DNA of 33,183 nt from a bacterium CPR1 (lineage in GTDB: Bacteria > Vulcanimicrobiota > Xenobia > Xenobiales > QWHO01): NCBI GenBank assembly GCA_021404945.1, contig QWHO01000046.1, positions 1 through 33,183 on the forward strand. The letters run 5' to 3'. The notes beneath the pieces are model-generated. The model was not told the origin of the DNA, made no database searches, and saw only the letters and a list, made by a program, of their open reading frames with translations. The position numbers were made by a program, and so were the translations under genes. Below, in pieces: positions 1 through 8,300 of this stretch. Position 1 is the stretch's first letter. Each line of letters begins with the position of its first letter.

Positions 1-117
1 GGCAACCTCGTCATCGCCGACGCCAGCGTCTTCCCCACCTCCCTGGGGGTGAATCCGCAAATCACGGTGATGACGTGCGCCAGCGTCATCGCGAGGCAGC
101 AGGTGGCGAAGGGGTGA
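1..117 (+). CDS. GMC-family oxidoreductase, C-terminal end only
   Basis: Reading from base 1 gives 38 residues and a TGA stop: GNLVIADASVFPTS, then VNPQITVMTCASVIA. This matches the end of FAD-dependent glucose-methanol-choline oxidoreductases, where a (V/I)xDAS..P segment is followed by NPQ/NPxxT and an alanine-rich helix that closes the FAD-binding domain. The substrate (alcohol, sugar or sterol) cannot be told from this part. The next gene probably starts at a GTG overlapping this stop by 4 bp, so the two may be co-transcribed. The gene is cut by the window edge and is not itself broken. Confidence 0.75.
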   Translation, partial: GNLVIADASVFPTSLGVNPQITVMTCASVIARQQVAKG

Positions 118-1478
118 AGGGGCTTCGGGTGCTACGCTGCCCGGCCGTGCGCGTGCTTCCCCTCGCCCTGCTCTGCTGCGCCCTCGCCGCGCCCGCCCTC
201 GCCGGCCCGAAGAAGAAGCAGCCACCGAAGCCGGCGCCGGTGCCCGCGGAGAAGCTCATTTCCCAGGCCGGGCAGGAGAACGCGGCTCGCACCAGGCTGG
301 AAGAAGAGATCGCAGGACTCAAAGCAGCGTTGGAAACCCTCCGGATCGAGCTGGACGAAAAGGAAGCCATGTACGGCGAGCTCGAGCAGGATCGGGCGGC
401 TCTGGAGGCGGCCTACAACGATCTCGAGCAGGAGAGCCGGACTCAGGGGGCCGAGGCGGCCACCCAGAAGAAGCTCGTGGCCGAGCTCACCGATCAGCTC
501 GCCGAGATCGAGAAGCGCCCTAAATTCGACCCCGAGCAGGAGAAGCAGCTGCGCCTGGCCCGGGAAGAGCTGGAGAAAACCCGCAAACTGGTGGACGGCT
601 TGCAGAGATTGATCGACTCGGTGCAGGATCCCGAGGCCCTGATCAAGAGGGTTCGCCAGCTGGAGGCCGACCTGGCCGAGGAACGCTCGCGAGCCAGGGC
701 AGCCGAATCTCTGGCCAACGAGCTGGAGTCAGCCCTCAACGAAGACCTGAGGAAGTTGTCGGCCGACGAATCCGCGGCCGAGCTGCTCAAGGCTCGCCAG
801 AAAGTCTCCCACCTGGAGAGCGAGCTCTCGGGCATCCGGCTGAAGCTGCTGGACGCCTATGCCCAGGGAGAGCGGCTGGAGGCCGAGGTTCTCAAACTCC
901 GAGGGAAGGTCACTCAAGAGAAGGGGGAGTCCCTGCTCAAGAGCCAGGAGGTGGAGCAAGCCCGACTGGCGGCCATCAGGCAGACGGCCGAGTTGCAGCA
1001 GCAGCTGGCCGAGCGCGAAGAGCAACAAAAGCGCATGCAGGAGCTGCTTGATCGCCTCGATACCCAGCGGGCCGACCTGCAGACCCAACTGGCCATCACT
1101 CGAGCCGAGATGCAAGAAGCCATCCAGAAGGGATGGCAGTCCTCGGATTCTGAGCGCAGCCTGCGCGAGCAGCTGCGAACGCAGCAAGAGCGCAGCGAGA
1201 ATCTGCGCGACAAACTGCGTCAGCGCGAGGAGGACGTCGAGGAGATGACCCGCGAGCGCCTGCACGCCCTGGCCAGCTCGGTCGAGGCCCGCGAGACGCT
1301 CGACGCCATGCAGTCCGAGGTCAACGTGGTGTTTGCCCGGCTGGTCAACCTGCGCGAGAAGCTCCGCAGCTGCGACCCGCGGGCCCTGACTGCCCTGGCC
1401 GAGCAGTTCCGCGAGCGCACCAGCCTGGTCGAGCGGATGAAGGTCTTGCGCGAGGTGCTCGAGCTCCCCTCCGAATAG
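114..1478 (+). CDS. Secreted long coiled-coil protein
   Basis: About 454 residues. A GTG at 114 overlaps the upstream stop (GTGA) and is preferred over the ATG at 75, which would lie inside the oxidoreductase gene. A GTG at 150 is also possible. The N-terminus is a signal peptide (LPLALLCCALAAPALA) with likely signal peptidase I cleavage before GPKKK. A short Lys/Pro-rich linker follows. From about residue 45 to near the end the protein is Glu/Leu/Arg/Gln-rich heptads with almost no proline, as expected for a long parallel coiled coil. A region after about residue 400 (NVVFARLVNLREKL) may be a small terminal cap. No enzymatic motif is visible. A periplasmic structural or tethering role is inference; the specific family is not recognised. 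Confidence 0.75.
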   Translation: MKGLRVLRCPAVRVLPLALLCCALAAPALAGPKKKQPPKPAPVPAEKLISQAGQENAARTRLEEEIAGLKAALETLRIELDEKEAMYGELEQDRAALEAAYNDLEQESRTQGAEAATQKKLVAELTDQLAEIEKRPKFDPEQEKQLRLAREELEKTRKLVDGLQRLIDSVQDPEALIKRVRQLEADLAEERSRARAAESLANELESALNEDLRKLSADESAAELLKARQKVSHLESELSGIRLKLLDAYAQGERLEAEVLKLRGKVTQEKGESLLKSQEVEQARLAAIRQTAELQQQLAEREEQQKRMQELLDRLDTQRADLQTQLAITRAEMQEAIQKGWQSSDSERSLREQLRTQQERSENLRDKLRQREEDVEEMTRERLHALASSVEARETLDAMQSEVNVVFARLVNLREKLRSCDPRALTALAEQFRERTSLVERMKVLREVLELPSE

Positions 1479-1584
1479 AAGAGAAAAGCGGCCGGACTTC
1501 TCGTTTCGAGTTCCGCGGGGTGACGTTTCTCAAGGCTCTCCAGGGAGGACGCGCCCAGGTTGGCTGGGAAAATCGTGGGAACGA

Positions 1585-2370
1585 TCAAGGCCCAGGAGAT
1601 CTCAGACAGAGCAGCAGAGCCAGGGCCAACCGGTACAGGGCAAAGGGCAGCAGCCCCCAGCGGGGCAGGAGGGCCAGGCAGAGGCGAATCGCCAGAAATC
1701 CACTGCTGGCCGCTGCCAGAATGCCCACCAGCAGAATCAGCGGGTCGCCGCCCTCCCAGCGTAGCAGCTTGTAGATCGTTGCTCCCAGAATCACCGGGAA
1801 ACCAAGCAGGAAGCTGAAGCGGGCCGCCTCCACCCGGGTCAGCCCCAGCTGTCGGCCGGCCGCCATGGTCGTGCCCGATCGCGAGGCTCCTGGAAAGAGC
1901 GCCAGGACCTGGCTCAAGCCCACCAACAGAGCCTGGACCAGGCTCAGCTCCCGCATCTCGAGCCTGCCCGGGGAGCGGTCAGCCAGTGCCATGGCCAGGC
2001 CCACCAGGGTCAGCCAGAAGGCCACCGACAGCGCTCCCTGAAAGTGCGATTCCAGGAAGTGCTCCAGCAGAAAACCGAAGCTGGCCACTGGCAGGCTGGC
2101 CAGGGCCAGCCGGCCCAGCAGGCGCCGAGCCGCCGGGTCCGACTCGCGTCCGGGCAGGAGGCTGGAGAGCAGTCGTCCCAGGTCGGACCGAAAGTAGGCC
2201 ACCAGCGCGACCAGCGTACCCCCGTGCAGGGCCACGTCAAAGCCCTTTCCCAGGTAGGGCCAGCCGGCCAGCTCGGGGATGAGCCTCAAGTGGGCCGAGG
2301 AGGAGACCGGCAGAAACTCGGTCAGACCCTGGACCAGTCCCAGCAGTGCAGCCTGCTGGAGCGGGGTCAA
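1585..2370 (-). CDS. uppP: Undecaprenyl-diphosphatase (UppP/BacA)
   Basis: 261 residues, the normal length for BacA-type undecaprenyl-pyrophosphate phosphatases. These integral membrane enzymes recycle the C55 lipid carrier for peptidoglycan and other envelope polymers and can confer bacitracin resistance. The N-terminal signature GLVQGLTEFLPVSSSAHL and the second signature PGASRSGTT are both present and complete, together with several hydrophobic helices. The ATG overlaps the stop of the upstream amidase gene by 4 bp (ATGA), so the two are translationally coupled and both serve cell-wall metabolism. The gene converges with the coiled-coil gene. I see no strong terminator in the 100 bp between them. 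Confidence 0.95.
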   Translation of the reverse strand: MTPLQQAALLGLVQGLTEFLPVSSSAHLRLIPELAGWPYLGKGFDVALHGGTLVALVAYFRSDLGRLLSSLLPGRESDPAARRLLGRLALASLPVASFGFLLEHFLESHFQGALSVAFWLTLVGLAMALADRSPGRLEMRELSLVQALLVGLSQVLALFPGASRSGTTMAAGRQLGLTRVEAARFSFLLGFPVILGATIYKLLRWEGGDPLILLVGILAAASSGFLAIRLCLALLPRWGLLPFALYRLALALLLCLRSPGP

Positions 2371-4130
2371 CGGTTGGCGGTCGTCCGGTTCAGGTAGCGC
2401 GAGGCATACTGGCGCAGGCCGTGGGCGATCCCCTCGGCGATGCGCTGTCGATACTCAGGGGTATTGAGCAGTTTGCCCTCGGTCGTGTTGGAGAGGAAGG
2501 CAGTTTCGATCAAAACCGAAGGCATACGGCTGTGAGAGAGCACGTAGAAGCGATTCTTCTGAATGCCCCGGTTGGCGCGTCCGGTTGCTGAAAGCAGGTT
2601 GCCGTGAAGCTCCTGGGCCAGCAGATAGTCGCTGGACTTGTAGTAGTGCACTGAGGTGCCGTTGGCCCCTGCCCCGGCAGCGCTGTTGCAGTGGACGCTG
2701 ACGAAGAGATCAGCACCGTAGTCCTGAGCGACTTTGACCCGCGCTCCCAGCTCCTGGCTGGCGCTGGACCCGGCCCAGGAGACATCCACGTCCTGTGTTC
2801 TGGTCATCACGACATTCCAGCCGTCGCGTTTGAGGATCTCGGTCAGGCGCAAGCAGATGTCCAGAGTGATGTCGGCCTCACACACGCCCAGGGCCCGATT
2901 GATGGCCCCGGGGTCGGAGCCGCCGTGGCCGGCGTCGATGCAAATCACCCCGCCAATCTTGGGAAAGCTCGTGGCCCCGTAGCCCTGGTTGGAGGTGGAA
3001 TCGATAGGAGCCTGGTCGAGCACTTCGATGACCAGGCTATTGGGGTTATCGCCCGGCGTCAGGCGCGTCTGGGCCGGCCTGGAGAGCTCCATCACGACCC
3101 GCACCACCGCCGCAGGCTCGGCTGAGAATTGAGATACACGCACGTTCTGCAGGAAGCTGCCCTGAGCGGCAAAGTCTTGCTTGGTGCCGACCAGGGCAGT
3201 CTTGGGGATGTCGAGCACGAAACGGTTGTCCGGCTCCTTGTAGCGCCGCCACTCGTACTGAATTGGCCCGGAAGCGCTCAGAACCAGGCGGTGTCCCCCC
3301 ACCATGGGCTCGAAGACCACCGAGGTGATCTTCTCTCCGGGAAACGCCTGGGCCGGAGCGGCCGTCGGACGCTCGGCCGGCAGGCTGAGATGGAAGGCCA
3401 GCTGCCCGGGCGTGCCCGAGGCAGGCCTCAGACTGACCCCGGGAGCGGTGGGCACCACGATCCGGCTCACTGCGGGCCCGAGCTCGAACTGCCCCAGGCG
3501 GATGGTGCCCAGCCGGGGGTGCTCGATCTTGTTGGAGCCGGTGTCGAGCACCGCACCGGGGATGTCGATCACATACCGATCGGGCTCGCGCAGGCTGAAG
3601 GTCTTGCAACGCACGGGCAGGGTGGAGTCGATGACCAGACGCTGAGCGTCGATCTTGACCGAGCGAATCAGGGGCTCGAGCCAGGCGTTCTTGCCCTGAA
3701 CGGTCAGCCGGGCCCCCAGCAGGTCCTCCAGGATGGAGAGAGGCAGGTGGGGTTGCCCTTCGACCTCCTGGGCCACCAGCTCAAGCTGGCGCCCGGTTGG
3801 CTCATCGGGGAAGCGCTGCTGACCCAGCACCAGGCGCTGGGTCAGGCTGCCCTTGCGAGCCAGCAGGGCCTCGCCATCCCAGCTGAGGGAAACGCCAAAG
3901 CAACGACCCAGCACGGCCAGCTCGGGGGCCGATGCGGGAATCAGGAACTCGTCCGGAAGGCTGGTGGCCAGCAGGTCCAGCGTCAGGCTGCCCCGGGGGT
4001 ATTTCAAGTTGAGCCGGGTAGGGGACTTGATGGTGATTTCCTGGGCCTCCGGGCCGTCCTGAGCCAGGGCGGCCAGCTGCAACCCGAATGCGAAAAGGGC
4101 CAGCAAAGCTATCAGCGGCAGTTTTCTCAT
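2367..4130 (-). CDS. N-acetylmuramoyl-L-alanine amidase with two AMIN-type domains
   Basis: 587 residues, exported (signal peptide LIALLALFAFGLQLAALAQ). Residues about 30-145 resemble a copper-amine-oxidase-N-like or stalk domain. Two AMIN-like domains follow (about 155-245 and 268-372, each with a RYVIDIPGA or NRFVLDIPKT strand), which in this family bind peptidoglycan. The C-terminal Amidase_3 domain carries the zinc ligands His402 (DAGHGG), Glu418 (CEADITL) and His480 (SVHCNS) and the catalytic Glu542 (LIETAFLSN). It should cut the MurNAc-L-Ala bond during cell separation, in the manner of AmiA/B/C. A good Shine-Dalgarno (GGAAGGAG) lies 5-6 nt before the ATG. It is coupled to uppP downstream. 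Confidence 0.93.
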   Translation of the reverse strand: MRKLPLIALLALFAFGLQLAALAQDGPEAQEITIKSPTRLNLKYPRGSLTLDLLATSLPDEFLIPASAPELAVLGRCFGVSLSWDGEALLARKGSLTQRLVLGQQRFPDEPTGRQLELVAQEVEGQPHLPLSILEDLLGARLTVQGKNAWLEPLIRSVKIDAQRLVIDSTLPVRCKTFSLREPDRYVIDIPGAVLDTGSNKIEHPRLGTIRLGQFELGPAVSRIVVPTAPGVSLRPASGTPGQLAFHLSLPAERPTAAPAQAFPGEKITSVVFEPMVGGHRLVLSASGPIQYEWRRYKEPDNRFVLDIPKTALVGTKQDFAAQGSFLQNVRVSQFSAEPAAVVRVVMELSRPAQTRLTPGDNPNSLVIEVLDQAPIDSTSNQGYGATSFPKIGGVICIDAGHGGSDPGAINRALGVCEADITLDICLRLTEILKRDGWNVVMTRTQDVDVSWAGSSASQELGARVKVAQDYGADLFVSVHCNSAAGAGANGTSVHYYKSSDYLLAQELHGNLLSATGRANRGIQKNRFYVLSHSRMPSVLIETAFLSNTTEGKLLNTPEYRQRIAEGIAHGLRQYASRYLNRTTANR

Positions 4131-4179
4131 GTGCGCTCCTTCCGCGAATCAGACAGGTCAGGTCAAGCCAGGTTTCTCG

Positions 4180-4446
4180 TCAGCGCTGGCTTTTGATCGG
4201 TTGGGTGGGCGGCGAGGCCGCGGGGCGTTCGTGGACCAGGGTCCAGACAAAGGAGCCCAGCATCAGCACCCCCCCCAGAAGCAGCAACCATCCCCAGGGG
4301 AGCGGGCGGGCCTGAGAACGCTTGGCTCGACTCGAGCGGCGCCGGGGAGCGGATGCAGCCCGGGTCTTCTTCTCCAGACCCTCGACGCTACGTCGCACCC
4401 GGCGGACCGGCTCTGCCGAGCTGTGCTCACGAACGGCTCGACCCAT
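4180..4446 (-). CDS. Small basic single-span membrane protein
   Basis: 88 residues from the ATG at 4446, or 114 from a TTG at 4524. The first half is Arg/Lys/Ser-rich. One transmembrane helix follows (WGWLLLLGGVLMLGSFVW), then a short tail. It ends 49 nt before the amidase start on the same strand, so it probably leads that cell-wall operon. No family recognised. Translation is unclear: the ATG has no Shine-Dalgarno. A strong one (AAGGAGGAGG) sits at about 4507-4516, just before a different ATG at 4504 that opens a 25-codon ORF (4427-4504) ending past this start. Reinitiation or coupling would explain the layout, but that is inference. Confidence 0.45.
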   Translation of the reverse strand: MGRAVREHSSAEPVRRVRRSVEGLEKKTRAASAPRRRSSRAKRSQARPLPWGWLLLLGGVLMLGSFVWTLVHERPAASPPTQPIKSQR

Positions 4447-4535
4447 ACGACAGGAAGCACCGTGCCGACGACCTGGCTTCGCTTGGGCGGGGCAGAGAGG
4501 ACATCCCTCCTCCTTTCGGGTCAAGGTGTCAAAGA

Positions 4536-4560
4536 ATTTTCTTCTTGACTTGAAGAAAAT
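4536..4560. promoter_or_regulatory. AT-rich perfect 9-bp inverted repeat between divergent genes
   Basis: ATTTTCTTC at 4536-4544 and GAAGAAAAT at 4552-4560 are perfect reverse complements around a 7-nt centre. It is one of the few AT-rich spots in a GC-rich window. It lies in the 115-190 bp gap between the divergent cell-wall operon and tatD. An operator for both promoters is the simplest reading. I could not place a convincing -10/-35 pair around it, so the function is inferred from position only. Confidence 0.4.
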
Positions 4561-4638
4561 CCTTCGAGCGAGGGAAAGCGCTCAAGTCGGGGCGGTACAG
4601 AAAGGCAAAGCATCCTTCGACCCGAAACATGCGAGCGC

Positions 4639-5397
4639 GTGTTGATCGATACCCACATCCATCTCGATGCCAGGGCCTATTTTTCCGACTGGACGGAGGT
4701 GCTCGACCGGGCCGTGCGGGCCGGGGTGGCCCACGTGGTCGCCCCCGCGACCACCCTGGAGTCGGCCCGCCGACTTCTGGAGATGGCCAGCCAGGATGCG
4801 CGCGTCCTGGCTGCCGTGGGGGTTCATCCTCACGAGGCGGGCTCCTGGCGTGACGAGCAACTCGACGAGCTGTCCGAGATGGTGGACCGGGCAGTGGCCG
4901 TGGGCGAGATCGGGCTTGACTTCCACTACGACTTTGCACCCCCTGATCAGCAGTTGGGCTGCTTGCGCGCCCAGCTTGGTCTGGCCCGGGAACGCGCACG
5001 GCCGGTCATCTTGCACTGCCGAGAAGCCGAAGAAGCACTCTATGAAGAGCTGAGCCGGGCCCAGCTGCCGGCTGGAGGCGTGGTCCACTGCTTCACGGGA
5101 AGCTGGGACTGGGCCGAGCGGTTCCTCGATCTGGGCTACTTTCTCGGCATCACGGGCATGGTCACCTTTCCCAGGCTGGCCGAGGTGCACGAGGTTGCGC
5201 GCCGCATCCCGCTCGACCGGCTGCTGCTGGAGACCGATGGGCCTTACCTGGCCCCCGTTCCCTTCCGGGGCAAACGCAATGAGCCCGGCTACGTCCCCCT
5301 GATCGCCTCGAAGGTGGCCGAGCTACGCGGCATTGATCCTGAGCAAGTGGCTCTGGCGACCAGTGCCTCGGCCACCAGGCTCTTCGCCCGCCCGTGA
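4639..5397 (+). CDS. tatD: TatD-family metal-dependent DNase
   Basis: 252 residues, the family's usual length. TIM-barrel metallohydrolase motifs are in order: DTHIHLD at the N-terminus (two metal-binding His), GEIGLDFHYD (bridging Glu), VILHCREAEE (His), VVHCFTGSWD (His) and LLETDGPYLAP (catalytic Asp). Known members are cytoplasmic 3'-5' exonucleases acting on DNA and RNA. The start is GTG (GTG TTG ATC GAT), chosen because DTHxH normally sits within the first few residues. The stop TGA overlaps the GTG of the next gene (GTGA), so this enzyme is co-translated with the giant tubulin-like/ATPase protein. No functional link between the two families is known to me. Confidence 0.93.
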   Translation: MLIDTHIHLDARAYFSDWTEVLDRAVRAGVAHVVAPATTLESARRLLEMASQDARVLAAVGVHPHEAGSWRDEQLDELSEMVDRAVAVGEIGLDFHYDFAPPDQQLGCLRAQLGLARERARPVILHCREAEEALYEELSRAQLPAGGVVHCFTGSWDWAERFLDLGYFLGITGMVTFPRLAEVHEVARRIPLDRLLLETDGPYLAPVPFRGKRNEPGYVPLIASKVAELRGIDPEQVALATSASATRLFARP

Positions 5398-8300
5398 GCG
5401 GCCACTTCTTGCTGGGCCTGGGAGGGCTGGGCTCGCGACTGGTGGGCCAATCCAGCCAACTGCTCGCGGGTCGGTCAGGAAGCGGTCGGCTGATCACGGC
5501 CTTGATCGATTCGGACAAGGCGGCCCTCAATGCCCTGGCGGAAAATCCCTGTCAAACCTACCTTCTAGGAGCCCAGCCTGCCGAGAAGCTGCTGCTCAAC
5601 CCGGGCCAATGGGAGCGGTCGGTTCCCCCTGGCGTCCAGCCGGAGTTGAGACGCGTCGGCAGTGGCTCGATCCGAATGCTGGGGCGTCTGATCTATCTGA
5701 CTCACTACCGGTCGCTGCGCGAGTGGCTGGGGCCCGTGCTGCTCGAGCTCGGCCAGACCGGCTCGATCCGGGTAACCCTGGTCGGCTCGCTGGCCGGAGG
5801 GACAGCCAGCGTGCTGTTGTGTGAGCTTCCCTTCCTGCTTCGCCACCTGAGCCAGGAGCTCACTGCCACGGTCCCCCTGACCATTGAGGCGATGGTTCTC
5901 GGTTCAGCTCGCCCGGCCCGCCATGAGCGGGGGGGCTCCAACCCCTATGCGACTCTGATCGAGCTCAACCACTGGCAGGCTTCCGACACGGTCTACCGGC
6001 TGCAAGTGCCGGGCGAGGCTGACTGGGAGTGGTCGGCCCCGCCCTTCGAGCAGATCTTGCTGTTCAGCTGTCGAGACCTTGAGGATGCTCGCGAGCACGA
6101 GGCTTTGAGCCTGCAGGTGACCGCCTGTCTGGGCCTGCCCCTGTGGCCGGCCTACACGGCCCTGGCCGAGGAGGTCAGCCGCCGACAGGCTGCGTTCTGG
6201 GGCCAGACCGACGAGCGCGGGAACCCGGTGGCCTTCTTCAGCCTGGGAAATGCCTCCCTCTCCTTGCCCTTCGATGAGATTCGCACCGCCCTGGCATCCC
6301 GCATCCTGGCTCGACTGGTGGAGCGCTGGCAACAACAGATCACGCGCCAATCGGAGCGGCCCGAGACGCCCCGGGCCGCTCTCGACTTCCTCCACCGGGA
6401 GGCGCTGGCCCGCCATGTGTTCGTGGAGGAGCTGGGCCGAGCCGCGGGCGGACCGGGCGCTTTCCGCCAGAACCGCGAGCTGGCCACCTTGCGCGAGGAG
6501 TTGGAGCGAAAGCCCTCCCAGGGGCCGGCGCTGGTGGCACGCCTGCGCACCCTCGAGGGTCTTTTCCTCACCACTTTGGGCGAGGGTCAACCCGATGGCC
6601 TTTTTGGCAGGGTGACCGAGCGAGGGAGCGAGCTGGTCGCTCGCGGGACGAAGGCCCTTTCCGAAGAGGTGAATAGCTTTTTCCGCAGTGATCGACCGCT
6701 GGGATATGCCGCCTATCTCGAACAGCTCTCTGATGCTCTTGGTGACCGCTTGCGCTCGCTCTATGAAGAAATGAGTCAGCTCGAGCTGGACGAGCTTCGG
6801 CTCTCCCAGGAGAAGGAGCAGCTCCTGCGGCAGGCTGAGGCTGAGGCCGTGGGCGTGCTCGACCGCGTCTTTCGCCGCAAGCGGACGAGCTCACCCACAG
6901 GCCCGCTGGCCGAGCTGACTGACCGATATTACCAGTGCCGCCTGGACCTGCACATCCACCGCGAGGCCTGGAATGCCTTCCAGGAGCTGCTGCTGCTGGT
7001 CGAACGGCTCCGCTCGGAGGTTCGCACCGTCTATGACTACCTCGAGCAGATGTCCACTTTGCTCAAGGACCGCCACAACCAGGCCCTGGGCCAGATCTTC
7101 TCGATGCCGGGCGAGGTACTGATCAGTCGGTCCGAGGTGGACGAGTACCTCGTCGACCGGGCCGCGGGGGACCAGGTCGAGATGGCGGCCGGGTGGGTTC
7201 GAGAGGTCCTTCAACTCGAATTGCCCGAGTTACCCCACCATTTCAAGCCCGGCGAGGCGGCTCAGGCGATGATCCTGGCGGTGGGACAGCGACTCGAGGG
7301 TCTTGAGGGCATCGATGCGTTGGGCAAGTTCTATCAGTGCTACCAGGGACCGGCCGCCGAAGCTCAACTCGAGCAATTGCTTGCTCGGGCCCGGCCAACC
7401 CTGCAGCCGCGCCGGCAAATCGAGGATTGGACGTCTCAAGAGGCGTTTCTCGTTGCCCTGCATTCGGGGACGGGCGAGGAGAGCCCCGCCCACCAGAAAC
7501 TGACCGCCTTCCTGTTGGGACAGGGACTCAACCTCAGCATCGTTCCCTTCCTGAGCCGAGATCGGCTGGTCTTCTTGCGCCTGGTGGGAGGGTTTCCGCT
7601 TCGTGCCCTGGAGCTGACTTTCTTGCGCCAGGCTTACCTCAGCGAGCTCCAGGGCTCCAGGATCGCGCCTCATTGCCGCACCGACGTGCGCTGGAGGGCT
7701 CTATCGCGCCCTTCGGGTGATGAGGTCGAGCGGCTCTGGGAGAGCCTGGCCGTGGCCGTCCGCCTGGGCCACCTGGAGACAGGAGACTTCCTCAACAGCC
7801 CTCGCTGCCCGGATCTGACCTCGGTCCTGGCCTGTCAGGCCCTCTATGACGAAGTGGAAGAGGGATTGCTGACAGAGGGCAATCTGCTAAAGGGATTGGG
7901 GCGTTGGCAGCAAGAGTGGATCGAAGACCAGGGCGTGGAGGCATTCCTCGGGCAGTTGGAGATCCCAGACGACCAGACTCTGCTAGGTCGCGAGTTGCAC
8001 GAGCCTCTGCGAAGGGCTGCCTCTCGCCTGCGCCAGCAAATGGAAGGATGCTGGGCGGAGTGGGAAGCGGTTATCGCCGGCTACCTGAGCCACTCTCCAA
8101 CTGTGACCGAGGCCGATCTGGTCGAGATCCCGGCAGGATTCCGAGCCTGGGCCATGAGCCGGTTCCAGCAGGTCCACCCCGCCGACAGGGTGACCTTCCA
8201 GGCGGCAACGGGAGCACTCGAGGTTCGCCAAGCCGGCGATCGAGCCCATCTCGAGGCTGCCTGCAGGCGACTTGTGGAGAGCCAGACGGCGGATCAGGAA

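Noticed and set aside
75-113. ATG at 75 as start of the coiled-coil protein
   Set aside because: It lies within the GMC oxidoreductase gene; the GTG at 114 overlaps that stop and gives a proper signal peptide.
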